A stretch of 64,000 bases of DNA from an uncultured Muribaculaceae bacterium (GTDB lineage Bacteria > Bacteroidota > Bacteroidia > Bacteroidales > Muribaculaceae): NCBI GenBank assembly GCA_910586455.1, contig CAJUHX010000002.1:27660-91659 (forward strand), given 5' to 3'. Below are positions 38,700 to 47,678 of this stretch, in pieces (position 1 is the stretch's first letter; the number at the start of each line of letters is the position of its first letter). A program made the translations under genes and the position numbers. The notes below the pieces were generated by a model. That model saw only the letters and a program-made list of their open reading frames with translations, did not search any database and was not told where the DNA came from.

Positions 38700-39572
38700 A
38701 TGAAAAAATTTTACACTCTCGCTGCAGCCCTTATGATGGGCGCGCTCGGCGCTCAGGCCGGACAACTGTTTTTAGCCGGCGACGCAACCCTCTACGGCTG
38801 GAACCTCGACGACGCGCAGGCTCTGCTCTCCACCCCCGACAACGACAACATCTACACCGGCACTCTCTACCTCAAAGGTGAACAGGAGTTTAAAATCCTC
38901 GCCTCCTATGAATTTGGCGGAACCGAATACGGCGCGGCTCCCGACGCTTCGCTCACCGACGGCAAAATAACACTGGCATCCGGCATCAACGACGAGGGCT
39001 ACGGAAAAATCAAGGTAGCCGAGGACGGCAACTACCTCATCACTATTGACACCGAAAACCTCAGCGCAACCTTTGTAAAGTCGGTTTATCAGGAAAGCGA
39101 AGTTATCTACAGCTCGCTGTTCATGGTAGGCAGCGCTACCGCAGGCAACTGGAGCGTCGACAACGGCACTCCCATGTATCAGAATCCTGAGAACCCCTGC
39201 GAGTTCAGCGCCATGAACATTGAACTCAACGAAGGCACCTTCAAGATTGCCAACGCACTGAAAGGCGGTGGCACCTGGGGCGGCAAGTACTGGTTCTTCC
39301 GCAACGCCGACAATGCCGAACTGATGACCCTCGACCAGGAAGGCGACCTGCAGTGGAGCATAATTACAGCAGGCAATTACAACATAGTGGCAAACACCGC
39401 CACCGGTGCAATCAGCATCAAGGCCGCCCAAAGCAGCAGCATTTCCGACATCGCAGCTCCCGATGCCGCTGCCGAATACTATAATCTCCAGGGTGTGCGC
39501 GTAATGAATCCTGCCAACGGCCTCTACATCGTACGCCAGGGTGGCAAGACCTTCAAGACTCTGCTGAAATAA
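38700..39572 (+). CDS. SusE/F-like secreted protein with T9SS-like C-terminal tail
   Basis: The 290-residue protein has a type I signal (cleavage near AQAGQ) and no lipobox. Two SusE/F-like modules open with LFLAGDATLYGWNLDD (about residue 23) and LFMVGSATAGNWSVDN (about 140), the same pattern as in the three-module lipoprotein of this PUL. The last 35 residues (EYYNLQGVRVMNPANGLYIV, then KTFKTLLK) resemble a T9SS sorting tail. It may be an exported glycan-binding protein, displayed or released by a route different from the SUS lipoproteins. It is the last PUL 2 gene and is followed by a strong terminator. Confidence 0.8.
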   Translation: MKKFYTLAAALMMGALGAQAGQLFLAGDATLYGWNLDDAQALLSTPDNDNIYTGTLYLKGEQEFKILASYEFGGTEYGAAPDASLTDGKITLASGINDEGYGKIKVAEDGNYLITIDTENLSATFVKSVYQESEVIYSSLFMVGSATAGNWSVDNGTPMYQNPENPCEFSAMNIELNEGTFKIANALKGGGTWGGKYWFFRNADNAELMTLDQEGDLQWSIITAGNYNIVANTATGAISIKAAQSSSISDIAAPDAAAEYYNLQGVRVMNPANGLYIVRQGGKTFKTLLK

Positions 39573-39590
39573 CAAGCTAATAAAAGTAAT

Positions 39591-39626
39591 CCACGCCCCC
39601 CTGTCGTTCTCGGCAGGGGGGCGTGG
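39591..39626 (+). terminator. Strong terminator at the end of PUL 2
   Basis: A 13-bp GC stem (39591-39603 with 39614-39626, 10-nt loop) lies 18 bp after the last PUL gene. The T-run after it is short (ATTTGG). Confidence 0.75.
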
Positions 39627-39702
39627 CATTTGGCGGGTGCTCCACTCGGAAAGTACTATGCCACCGGGCCTTATATCGAAAGTTGATCTTCCCCAAAAAG
39701 AA

Positions 39703-41055
39703 TCATATCAATACCGGGCCATTAGCTTGCAGACGGTTGTCGATAAAAATGGTATAATATATGGGAATATAATTGAGTTTGCCATCTGTTTCGACTTCCC
39801 GATTATTCGAAATTACATAACCGTGTTTGATTCCATACTCGCTGGTCGATACAAAACGGCTTATCGCAACATGCCGTTTATAGTCCTTACCCGATTTTAC
39901 CTCAATAGGCACAACCGACAGCGATGAATAGTCATCCACAAGGAAATCTACTTCGCCGCGGCTGCGGTTATCATAGTAAAACAAATGATTGTCGTTGGCA
40001 GCAAGCTGACATGCAACCGCACATTCATATACCGAACCAAGATTGATACCGGATTCGGTATTCAATACCGGCACAGGATTACTGCGATAAAGTGCTGAAG
40101 TAAGCATGCCGGGATCGTTGAAATAAAGTTTCAGCAGATTTTTTTGCTCAGTTTCAATCAACGGAAATTTAGGGTTGGAAATAGCCCTGACCTGTAATGC
40201 TATACCCGAACTGATCAGATATTCGATTTCTTCTTCGTAATCCGACGAGCGCTTTCCCTTGATATTCTCTATGTCGCGGTATACCACACGTTTTTTCTTA
40301 TTTTCCATATTGGATGGAATCAAGCTGTATATGCGTCCTATTTTCAGCGAATGTTCCCTATCATATTTCGCGGCATCAAGCTTGTACAGTTCCGAAATTG
40401 TCTGCTGAATTGCTCGAACCTGAATCAAGTCGCGGGTTTCGAGAAATTTATTCACGGCCTCAGGCAGGCCGCCAACCAACAGATAACGTTTATACAGGTC
40501 CATCAGACGATTATGGACACCATCGGGCATACTTTTCAATTGCTTAAAATTTTCGCGCATAGCATCAATTGCATCAGCACCAAAGTCATTCGCAATCAAG
40601 AATTCCTCAAAATCAAGCGGATACATTTTCAGTATATCGATACTGCCAAGTGGAATCGAGGCCGATTTCTTCAATGTCACGCCAAGCAGAGAGCCACTGG
40701 CCACATATCTGTAACGGCCTTCCTGACGCAGGAATTTAATCAGGGTAAGTAACGCAGGATATTCCTGAATCTCATCAAGAAATATCAATGTATCAGAAAA
40801 ATCTCCAAGTTGCTCCGACGTATATGCAGCCAAAGCCATATAGAAATCGTCGGTACTGTGTATATTTTCGAATAGCCGTGGCCCCTCCGCATCCTCTATC
40901 AGGTTTATTTCAACGACATTTTTGAAATACTGCCTGGCACAATAGCTGATTATATACGATTTACCTATCTGTCGGGCTCCGGTAACAACCAGAACCTTAT
41001 CATTATAACTCCTGAAATAGTTACTGATTATTGGTTCAATCTTTCTAAAGAGCAT
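39703..41055 (-). CDS. AAA ATPase with C-terminal DUF4143
   Basis: The 450-residue protein has an AAA_14-type ATPase domain (about 15-150) with Walker A VVTGARQIGKSYIISYC and Walker B TLIFLDEIQEYP, a middle winged-helix-like part (GGLPEAVNKFLETRD), and DUF4143 (about 200-400) ending in EVDFLVDDY with a VPIEVKSG motif like that of PD-(D/E)xK nucleases. Such ATPases are common, patchily distributed accessory genes of unknown function. The DNA is more AT-rich than its neighbours and the gene sits alone between terminators, suggesting acquisition. A repeat-bearing promoter precedes it. Confidence 0.88.
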   Translation of the reverse strand: MLFRKIEPIISNYFRSYNDKVLVVTGARQIGKSYIISYCARQYFKNVVEINLIEDAEGPRLFENIHSTDDFYMALAAYTSEQLGDFSDTLIFLDEIQEYPALLTLIKFLRQEGRYRYVASGSLLGVTLKKSASIPLGSIDILKMYPLDFEEFLIANDFGADAIDAMRENFKQLKSMPDGVHNRLMDLYKRYLLVGGLPEAVNKFLETRDLIQVRAIQQTISELYKLDAAKYDREHSLKIGRIYSLIPSNMENKKKRVVYRDIENIKGKRSSDYEEEIEYLISSGIALQVRAISNPKFPLIETEQKNLLKLYFNDPGMLTSALYRSNPVPVLNTESGINLGSVYECAVACQLAANDNHLFYYDNRSRGEVDFLVDDYSSLSVVPIEVKSGKDYKRHVAISRFVSTSEYGIKHGYVISNNREVETDGKLNYIPIYYTIFIDNRLQANGPVLI

Positions 41056-41082
41056 AAATTCAGCATTTTATATTTATTATTC

Positions 41083-41161
41083 ACATTTTTCAATCCATTT
41101 CTATGCCGCAAATATACACTTTTCAATCCTAAAAAACAAGATTTCATACACTTTTCAATCC
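41083..41161 (-). repeat. Three phased direct repeats upstream of the DUF4143 ATPase
   Basis: ATACACTTTTCAATCC occurs identically at 41114-41129 and 41146-41161, with a diverged copy at 41081-41096 (ACATTTTTCAATCC core 41083-41096). The spacings are 33 and 32 bp, three DNA turns, so all copies face the same side of the helix. The middle copy overlaps the -7 box. Confidence 0.7.
41109..41139 (-). promoter_or_regulatory. Promoter of the DUF4143 ATPase
   Basis: On the minus strand, -7 TATATTTG (41109-41116), 20 nt and a -33-like TTG (41137-41139). The direct repeats overlap and flank it. Confidence 0.55.
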
Positions 41162-41183
41162 CGATGTGGTACAAACAAACTGC

Positions 41184-41219
41184 AAAGCGGACTGCACAGG
41201 AGCCGGTGCAGTCCGCTTT
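41184..41219 (-). terminator. Terminator of the T9SS cargo operon
   Basis: A 14-bp perfect stem (41184-41197 with 41206-41219, 8-nt loop), with A/T ends forming the U-tract, lies 20 bp beyond the stop of the 945-residue gene. Confidence 0.8.
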
Positions 41220-41239
41220 ATAATTACTTATGTCTGTTA

Positions 41240-44077
41240 TTATTTCACAGCTACCTTTTGGGGTTTATTGCCCACTGACACTATGTAGAGGCCAGCAGCG
41301 AGTTCATAACGTTCGTTTGCCGAGGCCGAGGCTGTGGCAACTACTTGTACGCCCGAAGCGCTGTAAACGGCCACAGCAGTGCCCTGAGCGCCTTCTACGG
41401 CTATGTAACCTGCGCCTGCGCTCACAGCGGCACCGGTGGCAATTACATCAGCCACGCCCGACATCTGCGGAGCGGTAAAACGGGCCTGGGCCGAATACGA
41501 AGTTTCGCGGTCGTGGGTGCAGAACGCACGTACTTTCCACACATAGTTTTCGCCACTTTCGAGTTCGGTAAGCAACAGCGAGTTTTCCTCACAGTTCTTG
41601 TATATCCATTCGGTAGAGGACGCCAGGCGGTACGCAACTTCGTAGCTGAGAGCGTCCACAGCCTTGCTCCAGCTCAGCTGTACATAGCCCGTAGCAGCAA
41701 AAGTTTCGGTATCGGACTTGAGATTCTCAGGAGCGTCGACTGCCGGATAGTCGGCGGTGGTAAATACCACAGGATCACTCCATTCACTGTAAACTTCTTC
41801 TTCGCCGGCAAGCAGACCGCGTACTTTAACAGTGTACTCGGTGTTGGGTTCAAGGCCTTCAAGGATATAGCTGCTTGCGCCTTCAACCTTTACGGTGTGG
41901 GTTACATTGCCTCCTGCCTTGTTATAGACCAGTTCGTAGTCGGTCTGCTGCGATAACCAGCTTACAACAGCGGTGTCGTGAGTAATCTTGGCCACGGTAA
42001 CTTCAGGCACAGCGGGGAATTCGCCCTGCAGCAGACTGAAGCGGTCAACGAAGAATTTGCATCCGAACGGAGCGTTGGCATACGTTTTCCAGTAGAGTTG
42101 TATCAGTACAGTCTTGTCGCGATAGTCGTTGAGGTCAGCTGCGATATTTACATACGACAGTGTTTCTTCCTGCGATGGATGCTCGGCATCGGTATAGGCT
42201 GCAACTACCGACCAGGTTTCGCCATTGTCTTCCGACAGACGTATCTGCAGTCGGTCGCCCTCGGCCCAGTCGTTATAGGCCACGGTGCTGAAACGCGACT
42301 CGCCGAAAGTAATGCAGTAGTCGAAGCGGGCCATGCAGTGGCGGTCGTTCACTACCACAGGGGGCAGAGTGAGCCATGCTTCCTTGCCGTTGGTGACATC
42401 GCCTCGGGTAAGATTGGCCTGTTGCTGGATTACCTGGGTGCCTTGGCGTAGTTCATTGGTCTGGATATTATAGAATTCCTGATTTACGAAACCTACAGTG
42501 GAACCTTCGTCTTCGCTGCCGCTCCAGCCCGGAGGCAGATGGTAGCGCGGGAAGAAGTAGTTGTCGCCTTCGTACGGACTCTTAATATAAGTCGAACCGC
42601 CGCCGTAGAGTGGCAGTGTGGTGTACCGGCCTGCAGCATTGCGGGTGTAGACAGCCAGATAGTACCCGGTGCCGGCTTCCAGATTCCCGACAGTAAACTC
42701 GCCTGCCTTACCCACGTAAGCTACTATACCCGAGTTGGACGGCAGCGGGGCGCCTTCGATTTCGTAATAAGGAGTGAAATCGGCGGGAGCCGGAAGCTCG
42801 TCGCCGGTTTTGACATCGGCGGGGAGTTCGCCGAACAAGCCATGGTCGCCGTAGTTGTCGCGCTCGGGATAAGCGTTGTATAGCACCACAACATCGTCAT
42901 CGGCCTCGTTGGAGGTCACTTTTATTGTAAGACTATTGAGCGACGACGCAGTTACCTCTATACCGGCAGCCTGCGCGGGCAGTGTGGCCATCGAGGCTGT
43001 CAGGGGCGACTCTGTATTGTATACCGGACCGTTATAGCCGTAGGCATTTACAGCATAAACGCTGAAATGATAGTCGGTACCGCCCTGCAGGTTCAATACC
43101 TCGAATGTCGTAGCCGGGCCGCAATATGCCACGGTGGCTTCGCCAAGCTGCTCGCCGGCTTTGTAATATGTGCCGTCGGCGGGAGTTCCGGCCACGGCAT
43201 CACCGGTGGTATAGAGTACCAGATAGCTGTCGGCGGTGTCTGTGGCTGTAAAGGTGCCGTTGATATTATTGGAGGTACTGCTGAGTTCAAGGGTGGTAGG
43301 TTGTGCCGTGGGGCGGGCACAATCGCCGGGCTGATTCATTGTAAGAGTCAGACCGGAGGGCATGTCGGGGCTGAGCAGCAGGCCGTCGCCGCGGTCGTTG
43401 CGGGCAGTGGTCAGCGTGGCGGCTGTACCCTCGGCGCTTACATAGTTGCCATAATGGCGCACACCGGCATAAACACTTACCTCAACGTCGGCGGGAATAT
43501 CCGCAACATTGCCGAACACAACTTTCACCAAACCATTGCTGTACAGTATGGTCTGGGCGTTATAGCTTATGGTATTGGAATATGATTTATATTTAAAATT
43601 CTCAAACTGAATCACCAGGCGTCGGTCATCGCCGCTACCCATAACCTGATACGATACCTTTGTGTTGTCATCGTAATCGCAGGTAGAGAAGGCGAAACCG
43701 GCATTTACATAGTCCTGTCCGTAGGTCATAAAGCTGGGCCCCATGTTGCTATTATAGCTTATCTCGCCGTTGCCCAGATAGAGGTAGCCCGAGGGCGCCA
43801 CCAGAAAGTCGGTATAGGTGTCGCCGGCCAGAACAGCGGTGAAACCTAAGCTGAAACCCTGACTGCTGCCCGAGTCCTCGCTTAAACCGTCGGGGGTGAG
43901 TACGGTACGGTACAGCCAGTCGGGATTCGAGTCGGCTCCGGAGAATATCACAGTAGGATTGTCGAGTGGAGTGTATGAGCCTTGCGACGCCTCCAGACTA
44001 TAGCCCAGTACAGCCTGGGCGTTGGCGGCCGTAACCGCCAGCGCACTTATAGCCAATGTCGTCAAAAGTTTTTTCAT
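41240..44077 (-). CDS. Large secreted fibronectin-type-III protein with T9SS-like tail
   Basis: The 945-residue product has a signal peptide (cleavage near ANAQA) and a beta-rich N-terminal domain (about 22-250). At least four FnIII-like domains follow, with typical LEPNTEYTVKVRGL and LESGENYVWKVRAF strands, and an inserted jelly-roll-like region (about 500-660, FDYCITFGESRF). The end (TAVAVYSASGVQVVATASAS, LAAGLYIVSVGN) matches a T9SS type A sorting domain. It is probably a surface adhesin or binding protein. No catalytic motif is evident. It is third in a three-gene cargo operon. Confidence 0.8.
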   Translation of the reverse strand: MKKLLTTLAISALAVTAANAQAVLGYSLEASQGSYTPLDNPTVIFSGADSNPDWLYRTVLTPDGLSEDSGSSQGFSLGFTAVLAGDTYTDFLVAPSGYLYLGNGEISYNSNMGPSFMTYGQDYVNAGFAFSTCDYDDNTKVSYQVMGSGDDRRLVIQFENFKYKSYSNTISYNAQTILYSNGLVKVVFGNVADIPADVEVSVYAGVRHYGNYVSAEGTAATLTTARNDRGDGLLLSPDMPSGLTLTMNQPGDCARPTAQPTTLELSSTSNNINGTFTATDTADSYLVLYTTGDAVAGTPADGTYYKAGEQLGEATVAYCGPATTFEVLNLQGGTDYHFSVYAVNAYGYNGPVYNTESPLTASMATLPAQAAGIEVTASSLNSLTIKVTSNEADDDVVVLYNAYPERDNYGDHGLFGELPADVKTGDELPAPADFTPYYEIEGAPLPSNSGIVAYVGKAGEFTVGNLEAGTGYYLAVYTRNAAGRYTTLPLYGGGSTYIKSPYEGDNYFFPRYHLPPGWSGSEDEGSTVGFVNQEFYNIQTNELRQGTQVIQQQANLTRGDVTNGKEAWLTLPPVVVNDRHCMARFDYCITFGESRFSTVAYNDWAEGDRLQIRLSEDNGETWSVVAAYTDAEHPSQEETLSYVNIAADLNDYRDKTVLIQLYWKTYANAPFGCKFFVDRFSLLQGEFPAVPEVTVAKITHDTAVVSWLSQQTDYELVYNKAGGNVTHTVKVEGASSYILEGLEPNTEYTVKVRGLLAGEEEVYSEWSDPVVFTTADYPAVDAPENLKSDTETFAATGYVQLSWSKAVDALSYEVAYRLASSTEWIYKNCEENSLLLTELESGENYVWKVRAFCTHDRETSYSAQARFTAPQMSGVADVIATGAAVSAGAGYIAVEGAQGTAVAVYSASGVQVVATASASANERYELAAGLYIVSVGNKPQKVAVK

Positions 44078-44102
44078 AATGTGTGATTTTGTGTGTCTGT
44101 TG

Positions 44103-45800
44103 TTACTTTACTACAAATTTCACGGTATGTCCATAGGCAGCAGCAACATAGAAGCCTGCGGGCAGGTTAACCTTTGCCACACCGCCCTTGAGGGTATAAG
44201 TGGCGACCAGAGCGCCGGTGGCGGTATAGACCTTTACCGAGGCCCCGTCGATGCCGTGGAGAGCGTAGCCGTCGAAACTCAGGGCCGCGGCATTGTCGGA
44301 AACTGTACTTTCAACACCGGCGTCAGGAATACCGAATGTGCCGTTGTCGTTCAGACCAGTCATCAGGTATGTGGTGGCCTTGTCCTCGGCGCTTGTGCCG
44401 CCGTCCGTCCAGGTACAGAGATATGAACCGGGCCGGTAAGGCTGCGATTTAAGACTTGCTGCCTGGCGCCCGTTCTCGGAGAGTTCGATAATCTCGTCGG
44501 CCCACACAAATTCACCTTCGTTGTTGAAGCGCGCGGCATAGCACTGCTGGTCGAAGTAGCTGCGGTAAACTTCATAGAAAGCGCAGGCATCGCTTTCGCC
44601 GGCCTGCTGCAGCGAAAGATAGCTCAGGGTAGTTATAGCGGTAGGCAGCAGTTCTTTGGCCTCGTCGCCCCACAGAAGGTCGCCCGAGCGACTGATTTTC
44701 TGCATCATTATAGCCTCATAGTTCTGGTCGTTGTCGGTACGGCGCCATATCGAGTAGAAGCAACTGCCGTCGGCGGCGGGTATGGTATTGACACTGAAGC
44801 AGCGCCAGCCATCGTAGCACAGTTTCACGTCGCCTTCGTCGGACTGGCCGGCGAAACCAAGTTTGCCATCGGAGGTCACGTAGCTTACGTAGGCCGATTC
44901 AATCATTTCGCCATTGCGGTCATCGGTCCAGCTTACAAGTACGCCGCCGTCGCCCGAGGATGTCACATTCAGGATAGTCTGCAGCGGAATCGAACCCCAG
45001 CCGCCGCGGTAAATGCGGGTGTCTTTGCCCCATACATTCTCGCCCTCGAAGTCAAGTTTGCGGGCATACAGCACAGCCGATGCGGTGCGGCCATATACCA
45101 TTATGCAGGTATTGTCGCCGGAGTTCACCAGATAGGGATAGCCGGTCACTTCGTCGGTCATGGCCAGTTTGTCGATATCCCACTGGGCTTTGCCGTCGTG
45201 GCTCAGACGCTGCATATAGATATGCGAGGCGCCGTTTTTGTCCATCTCCTGCCATGCGAATACATAACTGCCGTCCTCAAGTTCGACCATGCTCATAAAT
45301 GCGGCGAATCCGGCCGGTTTGAGCGGATCGGAAACAGCCACACCATCCTCACCCCACAGCAGTTCGCCTTCGGGAGTAACCTTGTAAGCGGTATATGATT
45401 TATATTTTTCGGAAGAGTTGCGGCAGTCGTTTACTACAACGATAGCATTGCCGTCGCTGTCAACCATCAGATAATCGTTCACAACAGTGTACGACCAGTT
45501 GCTATAGTCGCACAACAACATGCCTTCGGCCGGGAAAGTGGGGTTGCCCTGAGCATCGAAGTGCTGCAGGCGGTATTCATAAATCACGTTGTCGATATCC
45601 ATTTCACTCTCCGCCTCTTTAAGATTCGGATGATAGATCATGGCCCATACCGAGCCGTCGGGCGCAGCCTTGACTTCAGTGGCATAGCTGCCGGTTCCGG
45701 AGGGAAATATGGCTATTGGCGATTCATTGTCAGTGCCCCAATCGGCAAGAGCAGTACCGGCAGTGAGCAGCGCGGCACCAAGGAGTAACATTCTGTTCAT
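44103..45800 (-). CDS. Secreted beta-propeller-like protein with T9SS-like tail
   Basis: The 565-residue protein has a signal peptide (MNRMLLLGAALLTAGTALA). Repeated strands of the type GDLLWGDEAKEL, GELLWGEDGVAVSD, GENVWGKDTRIY and GEFVWADEIIELSENG recur about every 60-90 residues, suggesting a propeller or solenoid. The C-terminal 75 residues (ASVKVYTATGALVATYTLKG, NLPAGFYVAAA) fit a T9SS sorting domain. The function is unknown. It lies between the Omp28-like and FnIII genes with gaps of 18 and 25 bp, so the three are one operon and perhaps one surface complex. Confidence 0.78.
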   Translation of the reverse strand: MNRMLLLGAALLTAGTALADWGTDNESPIAIFPSGTGSYATEVKAAPDGSVWAMIYHPNLKEAESEMDIDNVIYEYRLQHFDAQGNPTFPAEGMLLCDYSNWSYTVVNDYLMVDSDGNAIVVVNDCRNSSEKYKSYTAYKVTPEGELLWGEDGVAVSDPLKPAGFAAFMSMVELEDGSYVFAWQEMDKNGASHIYMQRLSHDGKAQWDIDKLAMTDEVTGYPYLVNSGDNTCIMVYGRTASAVLYARKLDFEGENVWGKDTRIYRGGWGSIPLQTILNVTSSGDGGVLVSWTDDRNGEMIESAYVSYVTSDGKLGFAGQSDEGDVKLCYDGWRCFSVNTIPAADGSCFYSIWRRTDNDQNYEAIMMQKISRSGDLLWGDEAKELLPTAITTLSYLSLQQAGESDACAFYEVYRSYFDQQCYAARFNNEGEFVWADEIIELSENGRQAASLKSQPYRPGSYLCTWTDGGTSAEDKATTYLMTGLNDNGTFGIPDAGVESTVSDNAAALSFDGYALHGIDGASVKVYTATGALVATYTLKGGVAKVNLPAGFYVAAAYGHTVKFVVK

Positions 45801-45818
45801 AATCTGTCTGTTAGGTTT

Positions 45819-47417
45819 TTATTCGGAAATGATATGTTTTTCGGTGGTAATATGGCCGTCGGAATAAGTACTTCGGACCAGATATATGCCACACGAGGGA
45901 TTGGCAACCGGACGACCGCTGAGATCATAGTATTTTACATCGGTCACCTGACTGTCGGACACAAGGTTGGCTACGCCTGCGCTCTCATAGGTGCGGAAGA
46001 ACTGACGGAAACCATAGCCCGAAATCTCGCGTATGGTGGTCACGGCCTTGCCGTCGGCATCGTAGATTTTCACCGAGCCTATGGGATGGCGCACACCGTC
46101 GCCCCAGCAGTCGAATACCTCAAGGCCATATATTTGGTCGGGCCGAAGTTCCACATTATCGGTGTACTCGGCCACTACACCGTCCTCGAAAGGACCAAAT
46201 TCCTTCACCACATTGCCCTGACGGTCGATTATGCGCCAGGTGTTGTCGCCTGCGTCAAGGTCAGTCTTTATAGTCACGGTCAGTTTGTCGGGATAGCTAA
46301 AGAGTTCGTTGAATTTGCCACGGATTGAGGCGGTTTCGACCTCGCGACCGTTGGCTTTCATCATGCGTATTGCATACTGGTTGTTCTCATTGTCCACCGC
46401 TTCACCCCATGCATCTGTCACAGGCACTTTCACCGGCAGGTTGGTACGGGCCGGAACAAGGCCGATCCATTCCACGGTTTCTGTCATACCGTTTATATCC
46501 AGGTCGAAAGTGGCCGAAGTCACATCTATACCGCCGTGGTTGTTGATGTATATCTCTACATAGTCCATGGCGTAGTTCTTGCCTATGGCAATCGGAGGCT
46601 GCGAGGTGCTGACACTGAACAGCTGTTCCATGCCGGAAGTGTCTGGACGGCTTTCGCTTACCTTGCATATATCGGTCGCGCCGTCGCTGACAAAGCACAG
46701 TACCTGAGTATTCACCGGGTCGGTTGCCACGTCGTTTATCGCCTCCGGCAAAAAATATTCGAATGTGCGTGCGAAATATTCGCCGGCGGTCTTTTCGCCG
46801 ATAGGGTCGCCGAAGTCGTCGGTGGTGAGTTTGGCGCGCAACATGTGTCGGTGGGGATATTCCTCGCCCATATTGCCGCCGCTCTGCGGGCCGAGAATCT
46901 CGTTCTGGAGCAGCCATACGGTCAGGCGCGGCTCGTTCATGTCGGCTGTATAATAGCCTTCGACATCGACTTTAAGCGTGCGCGTGGTGGCATCATAGCT
47001 GCAGACCGACCACAAGTTCACCGGCGATTGCTCTTTCAGGGCCTCCCTGCAGGCCGCACCCCAGTTCGACCGACTCAGTATTATGCCATTGCCATAGTCG
47101 TGGCGGTTGACATCGCCGCAGGGGTACGACGATACTCCAAAGTAATCGTGGATGGCTTTGCCGGTTTCGGTAACAAAATCGGGCTGACCCGGACGGGGGT
47201 CAGAGAAATAACCCGCATGTACGGCCACAATATACACATCTTCCGGATGAAGGTTGGCCAGCGCGGTGGCAATGCGGTGGCCGTCGGGGCAATTCGAACA
47301 CTGGATTCCCGTGAACTCCTCTATAAGGGCGCTCTTGCGGGTTGGGTCGGTGCCGACGTTCCAGGCCGAAGCTGTAAGGGCACCGAAAAGGAATGATACG
47401 AGTAGATATTGCTTCAT
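45819..47417 (-). CDS. Omp28-related secreted protein with thioredoxin-like domain and T9SS-like tail
   Basis: The 532-residue product has a signal peptide (to about residue 18, LTASAWN) and an Omp28/thioredoxin-like domain beginning LIEEFTGIQCSNCPDGHRIA, where Cys40-Ser-Asn-Cys43 is a CXXC redox-type motif. A beta-rich region follows. The C-terminal tail (VKYYDLSGRPVANPSCGIYL) resembles a T9SS sorting domain. Omp28-family proteins are surface antigens in Porphyromonas and relatives; their function is unclear. It is the first gene of the cargo operon, with a consensus promoter. Confidence 0.85.
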   Translation of the reverse strand: MKQYLLVSFLFGALTASAWNVGTDPTRKSALIEEFTGIQCSNCPDGHRIATALANLHPEDVYIVAVHAGYFSDPRPGQPDFVTETGKAIHDYFGVSSYPCGDVNRHDYGNGIILSRSNWGAACREALKEQSPVNLWSVCSYDATTRTLKVDVEGYYTADMNEPRLTVWLLQNEILGPQSGGNMGEEYPHRHMLRAKLTTDDFGDPIGEKTAGEYFARTFEYFLPEAINDVATDPVNTQVLCFVSDGATDICKVSESRPDTSGMEQLFSVSTSQPPIAIGKNYAMDYVEIYINNHGGIDVTSATFDLDINGMTETVEWIGLVPARTNLPVKVPVTDAWGEAVDNENNQYAIRMMKANGREVETASIRGKFNELFSYPDKLTVTIKTDLDAGDNTWRIIDRQGNVVKEFGPFEDGVVAEYTDNVELRPDQIYGLEVFDCWGDGVRHPIGSVKIYDADGKAVTTIREISGYGFRQFFRTYESAGVANLVSDSQVTDVKYYDLSGRPVANPSCGIYLVRSTYSDGHITTEKHIISE

Positions 47418-47442
47418 AAGCTTTTCCGGGTTGGTTTGGTCG

Positions 47443-47474
47443 CAAAATTAAACGAATTGACAATTTGACGCAAA
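47443..47474 (-). promoter_or_regulatory. Promoter of the Omp28-like cargo operon
   Basis: On the minus strand, -33 TTTG (47471-47474), exactly 20 nt and -7 TAATTTTG (47443-47450). The predicted leader is about 20 nt. Confidence 0.7.
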
Positions 47475-47619
47475 TTTCGGTAATAGAATTAACTACCGCA
47501 AATTATTTTTTTGTGCTAAATCACTACTGCATACCATTTAAAAGCATTGACAATCTGCATATTGAGCAATAAATTAGCTTATTACTTTTAAAGCGCCGTG
47601 AAAGAAATATGTAAGCCAA

Positions 47620-47651
47620 TTTGGATGTATTAAGATTTTTCAGTACCTTTG
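47620..47651 (+). promoter_or_regulatory. Promoter of the TPR/LuxR-type regulator
   Basis: -33 TTTG (47620-47623), exactly 20 nt and -7 TACCTTTG (47644-47651). It is divergent from the cargo-operon promoter; the 145 bp between them are AT-rich. Confidence 0.7.
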
Positions 47652-47678
47652 TAAATATTCATTTTCCTACAGATTATT

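Noticed and set aside
41081..41161. Direct repeats as a mini CRISPR array
   Set aside because: Only three copies, one diverged, with 16-17-nt gaps overlapping a promoter and no cas genes nearby.
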